Assembly: GCA_029269725.1 (NCBI GenBank)
Contig: JARJHS010000008.1
Location: 62,001-126,000 of the forward strand
DNA: 64,000 nucleotides
Direction of reading: 5' to 3'
From: Pollutibacter soli
GTDB lineage: Bacteria; Bacteroidota; Bacteroidia; Chitinophagales; Chitinophagaceae
Every line of letters starts with the position of its first letter. Within the stretch, counting starts at the first letter, position 1. A program made the position numbers and the translations under genes. Shown here piece by piece: positions 16,073-24,945 of this stretch. Under the pieces are notes generated by a model that worked only from the letters and a program-made list of their open reading frames with translations, did not search any database and had not been told where the DNA came from.

Positions 16073-18964
16073 TTAAACCTCTGCTTCCATATAACTGCTC
16101 ACAGGTTCACATGTACAAATCAGGTTTCTGTCGCCATGTGTATTATTAACCCTGGAAACGGAGGGCCAGAATTTGTTTTCGCGAACCCACTCCAGCGGAA
16201 AAGCTGCTTCTTCCCGACCATAAGGTTTGTTCCAGTCGTTAGAAATGATTACCTGCTGTGTATGCGGTGCATTTTTCAGAACATTATTTTTTCTGTCCGC
16301 GCGACCTTCTTCAATGGCACGAATTTCCTCCCTGATACCCAGCATCGCGTCGCAGAAACGATCAAGCTCTGCTTTGTCTTCACTCTCTGTGGGTTCAATC
16401 ATGATCGTACCTGGTACAGGAAAGCTTAACGTTGGTGCATGAAAGCCGTAATCCATTAACCGTTTAGCTACATCTTCAGCTTCTACTTCAGCAGATTTTT
16501 TGAACGGCCGAAGATCAATGATGAATTCATGCGCACAGGTTCCGTGTGTGCCGAGATAAAGGATTTCATAATCCTTCTGCAATCGTGCGCGCATGTAGTT
16601 TGCATTCAGGATAGCATATTCAGTGGCCATGCGAACGCCATCATAACCCAGCATCCTGATATAACCATAGCTGATCAAAAGGATACTTGCACTTCCGTAA
16701 TGAGCAGAGCTCACTGCCGTCTGACGTGTTCCGTTTAATGTATGATTTGTTTTTTCTTCAACATGTCCCGGCAGGAAAGGCGCGAGGTGTGCTTTTACAC
16801 AGATTGGTCCCATACCAGGCCCCCCGCCACCGTGAGGGATAGCAAATGTTTTGTGCAGATTAAGATGACAAACATCAGCGCCGATCAGGCCCGGTGCAGT
16901 TAAACCCACCTGGGCATTCATATTCGCACCATCCATATATACCTGTCCGCCATTCTCATGAATGATGCGGGTGATGTCTTTTACAGTTTCTTCATAAACA
17001 CCATACGTGCTTGGATAAGTGATCATGATACCGGCCAGTTCTTCTTTATATTGATTTGCTTTTGCTATCAGATCATTAACATCGATATAGCCATTCTCCA
17101 GGGCTTTCACCACCACCACTTTCATTCCAGCCATAACCGCTGATGCCGGATTGGTGCCGTGTGCTGAAATCGGGATCAGCATTACATTTCTATGATGTTC
17201 GCCGCGTGCTTCATGATAAGCGCGAATCGCAAGCAGGCCTGCATACTCACCCTGCGCACCGCTATTAGGCTGCAGGCTGCAGGCATCAAAAGCAGTTATC
17301 CTGCAGAGATAATCTGCCAGTTCGGTTACCACTCTTTTATATCCACGCGTTTGGTCAGCAGGCGCAAATGGATGAATCTTGCCCCAGTGTGACCAGCTCA
17401 GTGGAATCATCTCAGCCGCTGCATTCAATTTCATTGTGCAGCTTCCGAGCGATATCATTGAAGTGTTAAGTGAAAGATCCTTATTCTCCAGCGATTTCAT
17501 GTACCTCATCATCTTGCTTTCGCTTTGCCATGTATGAAATACCGGGTGAGTGAGAAAAGGAGATGTACGTGTTAAGCCTGGGGGAATATGTTCAAGAGTT
17601 ACGTCTTCATCAATTGAAAAACTTACCGGATCCTGGCTGTTATCAAAACAACGGATCAGGTCGAAAATATCTGAAGTTGTTGTTGTTTCATCAAGAGAAA
17701 TGCCGATCTGACCAGGAGCAGGATAACGAAGATTCAACTGCAGCTCGGCCGATTTCTTTTTAATTGCATCGGTCATTGTTGTATTAACAGTGATCGTGTC
17801 AAAGAAATCCTGTGATACAAGACTGTAATCTTTATCGGCAAGCGCATCGGCTAGTGTCTGTGTCAGCAGCGCAACACGTTTTGCAATATTTTTCAATCCA
17901 TCAGGTCCATGGTACACTGCGTACATCGCGGCCATGTTTGCAAGTAGGGCCTGTGCTGTACAAATATTTGAGGTTGCTTTTTCTCTCTTGATGTGCTGCT
18001 CGCGTGTCTGCAAAGCCATACGCAACGCACGTTTGCCGGTAGCATCGATACTCACACCGATGATACGACCAGGAATATTTCTTTTGAATTCTTCCTTAAC
18101 CGCAAAGAAGGCAGCGTGTGGTCCGCCAAAACCGAGAGGAACTCCAAAACGTTGAGAGTTTCCACAAGCCGCATCCGCGCCTAACTCGCCGGGAGGTGTT
18201 AATAGTGTCAATGCAAGGAGATCAGTAGCCATTACTACAAATGCGCCTGCTGCATGAACACGATTAATAAATTCACGGTAATCAATAATGGCGCCCTTGT
18301 CATTCGGATACTGAACGATGGCGCCGCAATAGGTATGATCGATTTCCGCGTTATAATAATTTCCGATAACGATTTCGATGCCGATGGGAATTGCTCTGGT
18401 GATCAGGACATCGATTGTTTGCGGAAACACATTTTCATCGACAAAAAAACGATGACGTTCAATATGGTCATGTTTGTTGAGCATATTGAAGAACATGGCC
18501 ATTGCCTCAGCAGCCGCAGTACCCTCATCCAGAAGAGAAGCGTTTGCAATAGGAAGAGCGGTAAGATCACTCACCATCGTCTGAAAATTCAAAAGGCTTT
18601 CCAACCGACCCTGGGCGATTTCCGCCTGGTAGGGGGTGTATTGGGTATACCAGCCTGGATTCTCAAAGAGATTGCGCTGAATAACTGCGGGGGTATGGGT
18701 GTCATAATAACCCTGACCGATATAATTTTTGAAAACCTTATTCTCAAGACTGATGTCCTTGATGTGTTCAAGATATCCTGCTTCGCTCATGGGAGGCGGG
18801 ATGGGAAGATCGCCTTTCATCCGGATGGATGCTGGTACAGTTTTACCGGTCAGTTCGTCCAGGCTCGCTTCACCAATGGTGCGCAACATCTGGGCAGTTT
18901 CTGATGCTGTCGGGCCGATATGTCTTTTTTTGAATTCGTTCTTCTGCTGGTCGAAAAGATTCAT
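16073..18964 (-). CDS. gcvP: Glycine dehydrogenase (decarboxylating), P-protein
   Basis: 963 residues, full length for the single-chain P-protein. It decarboxylates glycine and passes the aminomethyl group to lipoyl-GcvH. N-terminal half: RHIGPTASE, then TPYQAEIAQGRLESLLNFQ. C-terminal half: PLP-binding Lys in NLHKTFAIPHGGGGPGMGP (~705) and the Gly-rich loop. Start ATG 18964 (MNLFDQQKN); a TTG two codons upstream is less likely. No gcvH/gcvT is adjacent, so the cleavage system is dispersed. A TACCTTTG element lies 71 nt upstream. Confidence 0.97.
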   Translation of the reverse strand: MNLFDQQKNEFKKRHIGPTASETAQMLRTIGEASLDELTGKTVPASIRMKGDLPIPPPMSEAGYLEHIKDISLENKVFKNYIGQGYYDTHTPAVIQRNLFENPGWYTQYTPYQAEIAQGRLESLLNFQTMVSDLTALPIANASLLDEGTAAAEAMAMFFNMLNKHDHIERHRFFVDENVFPQTIDVLITRAIPIGIEIVIGNYYNAEIDHTYCGAIVQYPNDKGAIIDYREFINRVHAAGAFVVMATDLLALTLLTPPGELGADAACGNSQRFGVPLGFGGPHAAFFAVKEEFKRNIPGRIIGVSIDATGKRALRMALQTREQHIKREKATSNICTAQALLANMAAMYAVYHGPDGLKNIAKRVALLTQTLADALADKDYSLVSQDFFDTITVNTTMTDAIKKKSAELQLNLRYPAPGQIGISLDETTTTSDIFDLIRCFDNSQDPVSFSIDEDVTLEHIPPGLTRTSPFLTHPVFHTWQSESKMMRYMKSLENKDLSLNTSMISLGSCTMKLNAAAEMIPLSWSHWGKIHPFAPADQTRGYKRVVTELADYLCRITAFDACSLQPNSGAQGEYAGLLAIRAYHEARGEHHRNVMLIPISAHGTNPASAVMAGMKVVVVKALENGYIDVNDLIAKANQYKEELAGIMITYPSTYGVYEETVKDITRIIHENGGQVYMDGANMNAQVGLTAPGLIGADVCHLNLHKTFAIPHGGGGPGMGPICVKAHLAPFLPGHVEEKTNHTLNGTRQTAVSSAHYGSASILLISYGYIRMLGYDGVRMATEYAILNANYMRARLQKDYEILYLGTHGTCAHEFIIDLRPFKKSAEVEAEDVAKRLMDYGFHAPTLSFPVPGTIMIEPTESEDKAELDRFCDAMLGIREEIRAIEEGRADRKNNVLKNAPHTQQVIISNDWNKPYGREEAAFPLEWVRENKFWPSVSRVNNTHGDRNLICTCEPVSSYMEAEV

Positions 18965-19035
18965 ATTCAATTTTATAATGATGTAGATCGATGGGTTTGT
19001 TCCGTGAATAAGTTGCAGCTTATTTCTGGCGAGTG

Positions 19036-19043
19036 CAAAGGTA
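19036..19043 (-). promoter_or_regulatory. Possible -7 element for gcvP
   Basis: TACCTTTG on the minus strand (CAAAGGTA on plus) fits TAnnTTTG and would give a leader of ~65 nt. No clear -33 TTTG 17-23 nt further upstream. Confidence 0.3.
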
Positions 19044-19147
19044 AAACGCAGGAGTCAATAAAATGATATTTAAACACCAGCTAAAATGATCGTGGTTAGC
19101 ATAGATGTTTCCTAAAGAAATCGCCTGCATTCTGAGTAAATTGCAAC

Positions 19148-19636
19148 ATGAATGAACAGGTACTGGTTAACTGGCAGAAGAAATCGGCCGAGAGGCAGAA
19201 AATTTATCAGCGTTTGCTCAACCGAGCCGATAAAAATGACGTGTTGAAAACCTTGCCTGACCTGCACGAAGAAGCCTTTGAAAAAGTCGATTGTCTCAGT
19301 TGTGCCAATTGCTGTAAAAATTATTCGCCCAGGTTCAAAACACCGGATATTAAGCGGATCAGTAAAATGATGAAGATGAAGGAAAGTGTTTTTATCGAGA
19401 CCTACCTGAACCTGGATGAAGATGGCGATTATGTGGTTAAAACAAAACCTTGTCCCTTTCTGGGAGCCGATAATTATTGTTCTATTTACGAAGATCGTCC
19501 ATCGGATTGCCGCCGGTTTCCTTATACTGATGAAGATGTAATCGTCAAACGCCAAAAGCTGACTTTAAAGAACAGTGAGTTTTGCCCGATAGTCTATTAT
19601 GTGTTGGAAGGACTTAACGACAAGCTGGGGCGCTGA
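19148..19636 (+). CDS. YkgJ-type cysteine-cluster protein (zinc/iron-chelating domain)
   Basis: 162 residues. The cluster CLSCANCCKNY supplies C49, C52, C55 and C56 (CxxCxxCC). A second group in KPCPFLGADNYCSIYEDRP and SDCRRFP completes the pattern of the CxxCxxCC-family putative Zn- or Fe-chelating domain. The C-terminal Cys in SEFCPIVYYV is also conserved in this family. The exact cofactor and role are unknown. Cytoplasmic. Ends ~95 nt before the 134-bp tandem array. Confidence 0.88.
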   Translation: MNEQVLVNWQKKSAERQKIYQRLLNRADKNDVLKTLPDLHEEAFEKVDCLSCANCCKNYSPRFKTPDIKRISKMMKMKESVFIETYLNLDEDGDYVVKTKPCPFLGADNYCSIYEDRPSDCRRFPYTDEDVIVKRQKLTLKNSEFCPIVYYVLEGLNDKLGR

Positions 19637-19731
19637 TAACAATTGCATAAAACATTGAACTTAAAACGTAAAAGGTTGATGATTCGGAAAAAGCGAATAA
19701 CGGTTTATTCCAATGGGATAGAACTTAAACA

Positions 19732-20869
19732 ATCGGACCTAAAAATGTCTTCCCTTCTTCTTGTAAAATGTTTTTGAAAGCCGCAGGTTTTTTTAACAAG
19801 AAGGCAGGAAGGCAGGAAGAAATGTTACTCTAGACCTTGTCACAATGTTGAGATACTTACAAATCAGATCTAAAAAATGTCTTCCCTTCTTCTTGTAAAA
19901 ATGTATTTGAGAAACCGCAGGTTTTATTAACAAGAAGACAGGAAGGCAGGAAGAAATGGTATACAAGGTTTTGTCGCAATGCTGAGAAAGGTACAAATCC
20001 GATCTAAAAAAATGTCTTCCCTTCTTCTTGTAAAAATGTATTTGAAAAACCGCAGGTTTTATTAACAGGAAGACAGGAAGGCAGGAAGAAACGGTATACA
20101 AGGTTTTGCCGCAATGCTGAGAAAGGTACAAATCGGCTCAAAAAAATGTCTTCCCTCCTTCTTGTAAAAATGTATTTCAAAACCGCAGGTTTTATTAACA
20201 GGAAGACAGGAAGGCAGGAAGAAACGGTTTACAAGGTTTTGTCGCAATGCTGAGAAAGGTACAAATCGGATCAAAAAAATGTCTTCCCTCCTTCTTGTAA
20301 AAATGTATTTGAGAAACCGCAGGTTTTATTAAAAGGAAGACAGGAAGGCAGGAAGAAATGGTATACAAGGTTTTGTCGCAATGCTGAGAAAGGTACAAAT
20401 CGGATCAAAAAAATGTCTTCCCGCCTTCTTGTAAAAAATGTATTTCAAAACCGCAGGTTTTATTAACAAGAAGACAGGAAGGCAGGAAGAAACGGTATAC
20501 AAGGTTTTGCCGCAATGCTGAGAAAGGTACAAATCCGATCTAAAAAATGTCTTCCCGCCTTCTTGTAAAAAATGTATTTCAAAACCGCAGGTTTTATTAA
20601 CAAGAAGACAGGAAGGCAGGAAGAAATGGTATACAAGGTCTTGTCGCAATGTTGAGAAAGGTACAAATCCGATCTAAAAAAATGTCTTCCCGCCTTCTTG
20701 TAAAAAATGTATTTCAAAACCGCAGGTTTTATTAACAAGAAGACAGGAAGGCAGGAAGAAACGGTATACAAGGTTTTGCCGCAATGCTGAGAAAAAGGTA
20801 CAAATCCGATCTAAAAAATGTCTTCCCTTCTTCTTGTAAAAAATGTATTTGAAAACCGAAGGTTCCACT
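19732..20869. repeat. 134-bp tandem repeat array, eight full units plus a partial ninth
   Basis: The anchor ATGTCTTCC recurs at 19745, 19877, 20012, 20146, 20279, 20413, 20547, 20682 and 20818, i.e. spacings 132, 135, 134, 133, 134, 134, 135 and 136 bp. Each unit has a pyrimidine block (CTTCCCTTCTTCTTGT), a core AAACCGCAGGTTTTATTAAC, a purine block (AAGAAGACAGGAAGGCAGGA) and TTGTCGCAATGCTGAGAAAG. The pyrimidine and purine blocks are partly complementary, so each unit can fold into a hairpin around the core. The array fills the space between convergent genes. The spacing drifts by 1-4 bp and is not held to multiples of 3, arguing against coding. The last unit is truncated after the core. Confidence 0.95.
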
Positions 20870-20880
20870 GCAACGGAAGC

Positions 20881-21816
20881 CTAATTATTGGCTTTGATCG
20901 TTGAATTCTCAAGTCCTTTAGGAAGCTCACCGTTTTCTGCCTGCCGCATCTCGTCACTGGTTTGTCGCGACCCATCGTGGCTCCAGCCGGGCGGACCGAA
21001 TAGATAACCCAACTTCTCCCTTATCCCAAGATCCTTTCTTTTCAGATCCTGTGCGATGGCCTGCCACTCATGAAATATTACTTTTCCGGGATTTGGTTTC
21101 TCCAACGGTTTTGTAAGGCCATATTTTATCGGCTGATATTCCTGTTCCGGAAGCTCTGCCTGGAATGTGCCAAAAATTTTGTCCCAGATGATCAGGAACA
21201 TCCCCATGTTTTTGTCGAGGTACAAGGGGTTAGACGCATGGTGCACGCGGTGATGCGATGGTGTCACCAGGAAATGCTCCAGGAAGCCCATTTTTTTGAT
21301 GAGTTCCGTATGTACAAAAATGCCCCAGATCTGTGTTGCTGAATAAACGAACATCATATCCAGCGGATGAAAGCCAACAAATGCAAGTGGAATAAAATAG
21401 AGAAACCTGTACAACGGTTGAAATACGGATGAGCGGAATCCGACAGTAAAATTCAGGTGATCTGAAGAATGATGGGTAACATGTACTGCCCAGAAAAAAC
21501 GGATCTCATGATCAAAGCGATGCAACCAGTAATACATGAAGTCTTCCGCCAGCAGCAAAGCGATCCAATACAGCAGCACTGTTTCAATTTCCATCAGGCG
21601 ATGTTCCCAGCAATAAGCCAGAACACCGAGATAAAAGCCGCGCATAAGCAGGTCCAGCAAACTGTTCATCAGCATCAGAAAAACATTGGTGAATGTATCC
21701 CTGAAACTGTACAGCTTTTTGGGCCGGTAATGGCTCAACAACAACTCCAGACCAATGATGATCATGTATACCGGCGTGCTTATCAGAAGCAGTATTTGTT
21801 CACGTAGTGATTCCAT
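20881..21816 (-). CDS. Sterol desaturase/fatty-acid hydroxylase family membrane protein
   Basis: 311 residues. Hydrophobic segments at ~8-28, 44-70 and 78-98 precede the di-iron histidine motifs H99-RFD-H103, HVTHHSSDH (112-120) and HRVHHASNP (~195). Together these form the eight-histidine signature of the integral membrane di-iron hydroxylases and desaturases (FA_hydroxylase). The substrate could be a sterol, carotenoid or fatty acid; nothing nearby resolves this. The C-terminal ~60 residues are hydrophilic. The gene ends at the edge of the tandem array. Confidence 0.9.
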   Translation of the reverse strand: MESLREQILLLISTPVYMIIIGLELLLSHYRPKKLYSFRDTFTNVFLMLMNSLLDLLMRGFYLGVLAYCWEHRLMEIETVLLYWIALLLAEDFMYYWLHRFDHEIRFFWAVHVTHHSSDHLNFTVGFRSSVFQPLYRFLYFIPLAFVGFHPLDMMFVYSATQIWGIFVHTELIKKMGFLEHFLVTPSHHRVHHASNPLYLDKNMGMFLIIWDKIFGTFQAELPEQEYQPIKYGLTKPLEKPNPGKVIFHEWQAIAQDLKRKDLGIREKLGYLFGPPGWSHDGSRQTSDEMRQAENGELPKGLENSTIKANN

Positions 21817-22152
21817 GAAGTGCCAAAAATATTAAAAAACAAATTTATAGTTCACAATAACGGACGAACGGAGAGAAAAGTACGGGGGAAGATCATAGTT
21901 GATCGTTCTTAGTTCATAGTTAGAACAGCCGGTTCATGGTTCATAGGATGGTTCAGTTGAACAGCCGGCTTAATTTGAGTTGTCAGTTGACGGTGGTCAA
22001 TTGTCAGACCTGGTGTATCTACTGGCTAATCACAGCCAGTTGTCAGGCTTTCATTTTTTTTGATTTTAAAGACTACTACCTATTCATCAGGATAATGGCT
22101 TATGTTCTGACAACTGACAACAGACAAGTAACAACTATCTTTGCCTTTCCCC
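21817..22152. other. Intergenic region with short-period text, no gene
   Basis: 336 bp between divergent genes. It contains TTCTTAGTTCATAGTTAG and GGTTCATGGTTCATAGG (21905-21951), two GAACAGCCGG copies (21926, 21971), and a TTGTCAGTTGACGG/CAATTGTCAG stretch (21980-22010). The short-period repeat CAACTGACAACAGACAAGTA (22112-22131) ends at the -7 element of the MFS gene. Confidence 0.6.
22136..22143 (+). promoter_or_regulatory. TATCTTTG -7 element of the MFS gene
   Basis: TATCTTTG matches TAnnTTTG and ends 9 nt before the ATG at 22153, implying a very short or absent leader. Confidence 0.45.
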
Positions 22153-23403
22153 ATGTTGACATCACGATTACGAAAACACGCGGCATTCGATTCTTTTAAA
22201 TTTCCTGAATTCAGGAATTATATTCTGTCCCGCTTCTTTTTCATTTTCGTTTTGAATATGCAGGCCACGCTGATCAGCTGGACGGTTTATGATCTCACTA
22301 AAGATCCGTTCAGCATCGGATTGGTGGGTTTGGTTGAATTTTTCCCGGCATTTATCACGGCTTTTTTCTCAGGTTATATCATTGATAAGAATGATAAACG
22401 AAAGATGCTTTTGTTGAGCATTGCAGGAAATGCCTTGCTGACCATCTCACTCTGTTTCGTCACCAGCAATTTTGCAGCACAGCTGATGCATAAGCATGCG
22501 GTGCTTATGGTGATTTATGGGATAGTATTTTGTACAGGCATCGTGAGGGTTTTTGCCGGGCCGACCTCGTTTGCACTGGTGAGTCTGCTGGTGCCGAGGG
22601 AATATTTGCCCAATGCTATCACCTGGCATAGCGGCATGTGGCAGGTGGCTGCGGTTTCGGGTCCGGCACTGGCGGGTATACTTTACGGTACGGTTGGTAT
22701 TACCTACACTTTTTACCTCATGATTTTTTTTATGATAATAGCGGTAACCGGCGCTTCTTTGATAAAACCAAAACCATTTGTGTCCGCCCGGCAACAGGAA
22801 CCGATGTGGCAAAGCATCAAACAAGGCTTTCGGTTTATATGGCATTCCAAGGAAGTGTTGGGAGCTATGAGTCTGGATCTGTTTGCCGTTTTCTTCGGTG
22901 GTGCGACGGCGTTACTTCCCTATTTCGCAGATGTTATACTGAAAACAGGTCCGCAAGGCCTGGGTATGTTAAGATCAGCGCCGGCTCTGGGCGGGGTGTG
23001 TATCCTGTTGCTGATGACTTTCAGACCCCTGAAACGAAACCAGGGGCGTAACATGTTGTTCTGCGTTTTCGGATTCGGTCTTTGTATTATCCTTTTTGGC
23101 CTATCGAAATATTTTTATTTGTCACTGGTCGCACTGTTTTTTTCCGGCGTACTCGATGGAATCAGTGTTATCGTCAGATCTACGATTCTCCAGCTAAAAA
23201 CGCCTGACGATATGCGCGGTAGAGTAGCTTCTCTGAACAGTATGTTTATCATGTCGTCAAATGAACTCGGGGCGTTCGAAAGCGGAACAGCGGCCAAATT
23301 GTTCGGAGTAGTACCTGGCGTAATTTTCGGTGGTGCGATGACGATAGCTGTCGCTGTTACGACGTGGTTTAAGGCACCGGGATTGAGGAAACTGGAATAT
23401 TAG
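22153..23403 (+). CDS. MFS transporter, enterobactin-exporter (EntS/MFS_3) type
   Basis: 416 residues from ATG 22153, chosen over an in-frame TTG 12 nt upstream. About 11-12 membrane helices. The N-terminus FPEFRNYILSRFFFIF, DPFSIGLVGLVEFFPAF, SGYIIDKNDKRKML (loop 2-3 motif A variant) and the second-half segment TALLPYFADVI identify the MFS_3 exporter group, which exports siderophores, drugs or macrolides. No siderophore biosynthesis gene is close, so the substrate is open. Single gene; followed by a GGCAGGAG repeat. Confidence 0.88.
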   Translation: MLTSRLRKHAAFDSFKFPEFRNYILSRFFFIFVLNMQATLISWTVYDLTKDPFSIGLVGLVEFFPAFITAFFSGYIIDKNDKRKMLLLSIAGNALLTISLCFVTSNFAAQLMHKHAVLMVIYGIVFCTGIVRVFAGPTSFALVSLLVPREYLPNAITWHSGMWQVAAVSGPALAGILYGTVGITYTFYLMIFFMIIAVTGASLIKPKPFVSARQQEPMWQSIKQGFRFIWHSKEVLGAMSLDLFAVFFGGATALLPYFADVILKTGPQGLGMLRSAPALGGVCILLLMTFRPLKRNQGRNMLFCVFGFGLCIILFGLSKYFYLSLVALFFSGVLDGISVIVRSTILQLKTPDDMRGRVASLNSMFIMSSNELGAFESGTAAKLFGVVPGVIFGGAMTIAVAVTTWFKAPGLRKLEY

Positions 23404-23433
23404 GCAAGTAGGCAGGAGTAGGGAGGCAGGAGG
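23402..23433. repeat. GGCAGGAG repeat after the MFS gene
   Basis: GGCAAGTAGGCAGGAGTAGG then GAGGCAGGAGGG, beginning at the MFS stop codon TAG (23401-23403). Confidence 0.6.
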
Positions 23434-23712
23434 GCTGGCGTAGAGTGGGATAGTAACAGGCATTAAATTCGAAAATGTTTCTTTAAGATAATAATTTGAA
23501 CCTCCCGGATTCGTGGATAAAAGGAGAATGGTCAGAATCTACATTCAATAGAAAGAATGAAATTTTTTTGCCAGACCTTAGATAGGAAATAATCAACAAA
23601 GCGGGAAATAAGTTCAGATAATTTTTAGAGATTAACAGCTTCACATCAGGGAGCTTGATACTAACTCCTAATTTCTAAATCTTCTGCCTCTTTACTCCTC
23701 CTCCCCACTACC
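23404..23712. other. Intergenic region between convergent genes
   Basis: 309 bp between the MFS gene and the nucleoside kinase gene. It is AT-rich with GGCAGGAG-type repeats at both ends (23402-23433 and, inverted, CTTCTGCCTCTTTACTCCTC at 23680-23700). No reading frame or terminator hairpin is convincing. Confidence 0.55.
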
Positions 23713-24345
23713 TCATGGCAGTGCCACATAATGCTGCCCCGGTCCCCATTTATGCCCGAGCGCATTAATCACTGTTTGCAGATGCTTTTCATTCCCTAAA
23801 AAATCAGCGTGTTCTGCATCGATAATCAAAGTGGTGATATTGTGCTGACGGATATAATGCGTGTAGGTTTGCTGAATATTGAAAAGATATTCGTTGCTGA
23901 TATTCTTTTCGTATGACCTGTTTCTTTTTTTTATGTTTTCTTTCAGCTTATTCACCGGTGCATGTAAATAAAGAAGAATATCCGGTTGAATCAATTGCTG
24001 ATAAATGATATCGAACAATCGTTGATACAATCTGAATTCATCCTCCGGCAAATTCAGTTTTGCAAAAAGGAGACATTTGGTGAAAAGGTAATCGGAAATA
24101 GTAACCTGCTGAAAAAGATCCTTCTGCTGAAGCAGATCTTTCTGCTGTTTGAATCTTTCTGCCATGAAAAACAGCTCGAGAGGAAAAGCATACTGGCCCG
24201 GGTTCTCATAGAATTTTGACAGAAAAGGATTGTCTGCAAACTCTTCCAGGATCAATCTCGCGTTAAAGTGTCGGGACAACAGATGGGCTAAAGTCGTTTT
24301 GCCAGCACCGATATTGCCTTCAATCGTGATGAAGTGATAGTCCAT
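23713..24345 (-). CDS. Deoxynucleoside kinase
   Basis: 210 residues from ATG 24345 (MDYHFITIEGNIGAGKTTLA) with P-loop GNIGAGKTT, the ILEEFADNPFLSKFYENPGQ motif, and the arginine-rich lid KKRNRSYEKN. This is the dNK family of nucleotide salvage kinases (dGuo/dAdo kinase-like). An upstream in-frame TTG is ignored because the family begins at the ATG. It lies 36 nt downstream of folK, a pairing common in Bacteroidota, and is probably co-transcribed with it. Confidence 0.92.
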   Translation of the reverse strand: MDYHFITIEGNIGAGKTTLAHLLSRHFNARLILEEFADNPFLSKFYENPGQYAFPLELFFMAERFKQQKDLLQQKDLFQQVTISDYLFTKCLLFAKLNLPEDEFRLYQRLFDIIYQQLIQPDILLYLHAPVNKLKENIKKRNRSYEKNISNEYLFNIQQTYTHYIRQHNITTLIIDAEHADFLGNEKHLQTVINALGHKWGPGQHYVALP

Positions 24346-24381
24346 ATCGCGGGTCAAACTTAGTGTACGGAGGGCGAAGGG

Positions 24382-24885
24382 TTAATCTTTGTTATTCACA
24401 ATGGGAAAATATTTATACACAGCCAATTCATCCTTGCAATTTGCGAGAAGCCAGGAAATTGTTTTTCCCGCTACAGGATGTATAAAGTCCGGAGCAATTT
24501 CATTCATAGGAGTCAGTACAAACCTGCGTTCGGCAATTCGCGGATGAGGGATCTGCAGATGTTTTTCATCGACGATGATGTCATTATAAAAAAGAATATC
24601 AATATCAATGGTGCGCGGCCCGTATCTTTCATTTCTGAAGCGCCCAAGGTCATTTTCAATAGCAAGAATGACCGGCAACAGCTCCTGCGAAGCCAGGGGG
24701 GTGTCGATCTCCAGAACCTGGTTAAGGAAATCCGGTTGCGGAATATCTCCCCATGCGGCAGTTTCGTACAAAGAGGAAGAATTTAGAATTTTACCGCACC
24801 TGGCACCGATCAGCTTCCGGGCCTGGGCCAGGTTTTCTGTTCTGTTTCCTAAATTGCCGCCTATCAGTAAATAAACCTGTTTCAT
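24382..24885 (-). CDS. folK: 2-amino-4-hydroxy-6-hydroxymethyldihydropteridine pyrophosphokinase
   Basis: 167 residues. HPPK signatures: VYLLIGGNLGNR (4-15), SSLYETAAWGD, the catalytic metal-binding region RYGPRTIDIDILFYND, and IPHPRIAERRFVLTPMNEIA. It transfers pyrophosphate from ATP to the pterin alcohol in folate synthesis. Cytoplasmic; first gene of a folK-dNK unit. It is divergent from sppA across 60 bp. Confidence 0.96.
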   Translation of the reverse strand: MKQVYLLIGGNLGNRTENLAQARKLIGARCGKILNSSSLYETAAWGDIPQPDFLNQVLEIDTPLASQELLPVILAIENDLGRFRNERYGPRTIDIDILFYNDIIVDEKHLQIPHPRIAERRFVLTPMNEIAPDFIHPVAGKTISWLLANCKDELAVYKYFPIVNNKD

Positions 24886-24918
24886 TCAACCGTTCTCTTC
24901 CGGGCTGTCAAATATCAT

Positions 24919-24926
24919 TATTTTTG
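24919..24926 (+). promoter_or_regulatory. Possible -7 element for sppA
   Basis: TATTTTTG fits TAnnTTTG and lies 19 nt before the GTG start at 24946. No convincing -33 element. Confidence 0.3.
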
Positions 24927-24945
24927 CCAGATTAAATTTTACGTA

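Noticed and set aside
18254-18904. Plus-strand 216-codon frame
   Set aside because: Antisense to gcvP, whose coding frame is certain. Composition is that of a shadow frame.
18971-19147. Glycine riboswitch ahead of gcvP
   Set aside because: The leader is only ~65-170 nt and no conserved glycine-aptamer stems could be drawn.
19793-20868. Minus-strand open frames with repeated peptides such as SSCLPVFLLIKPAV inside the tandem array
   Set aside because: The frames arise from the 134-bp repeat, change reading frame between units because the spacing is not a multiple of 3, and have no promoter or start context. They are repeat artefacts.
19732-20869. Possible CRISPR array
   Set aside because: Units are ~134 bp and almost identical along their whole length; there are no unique spacers and no cas genes.
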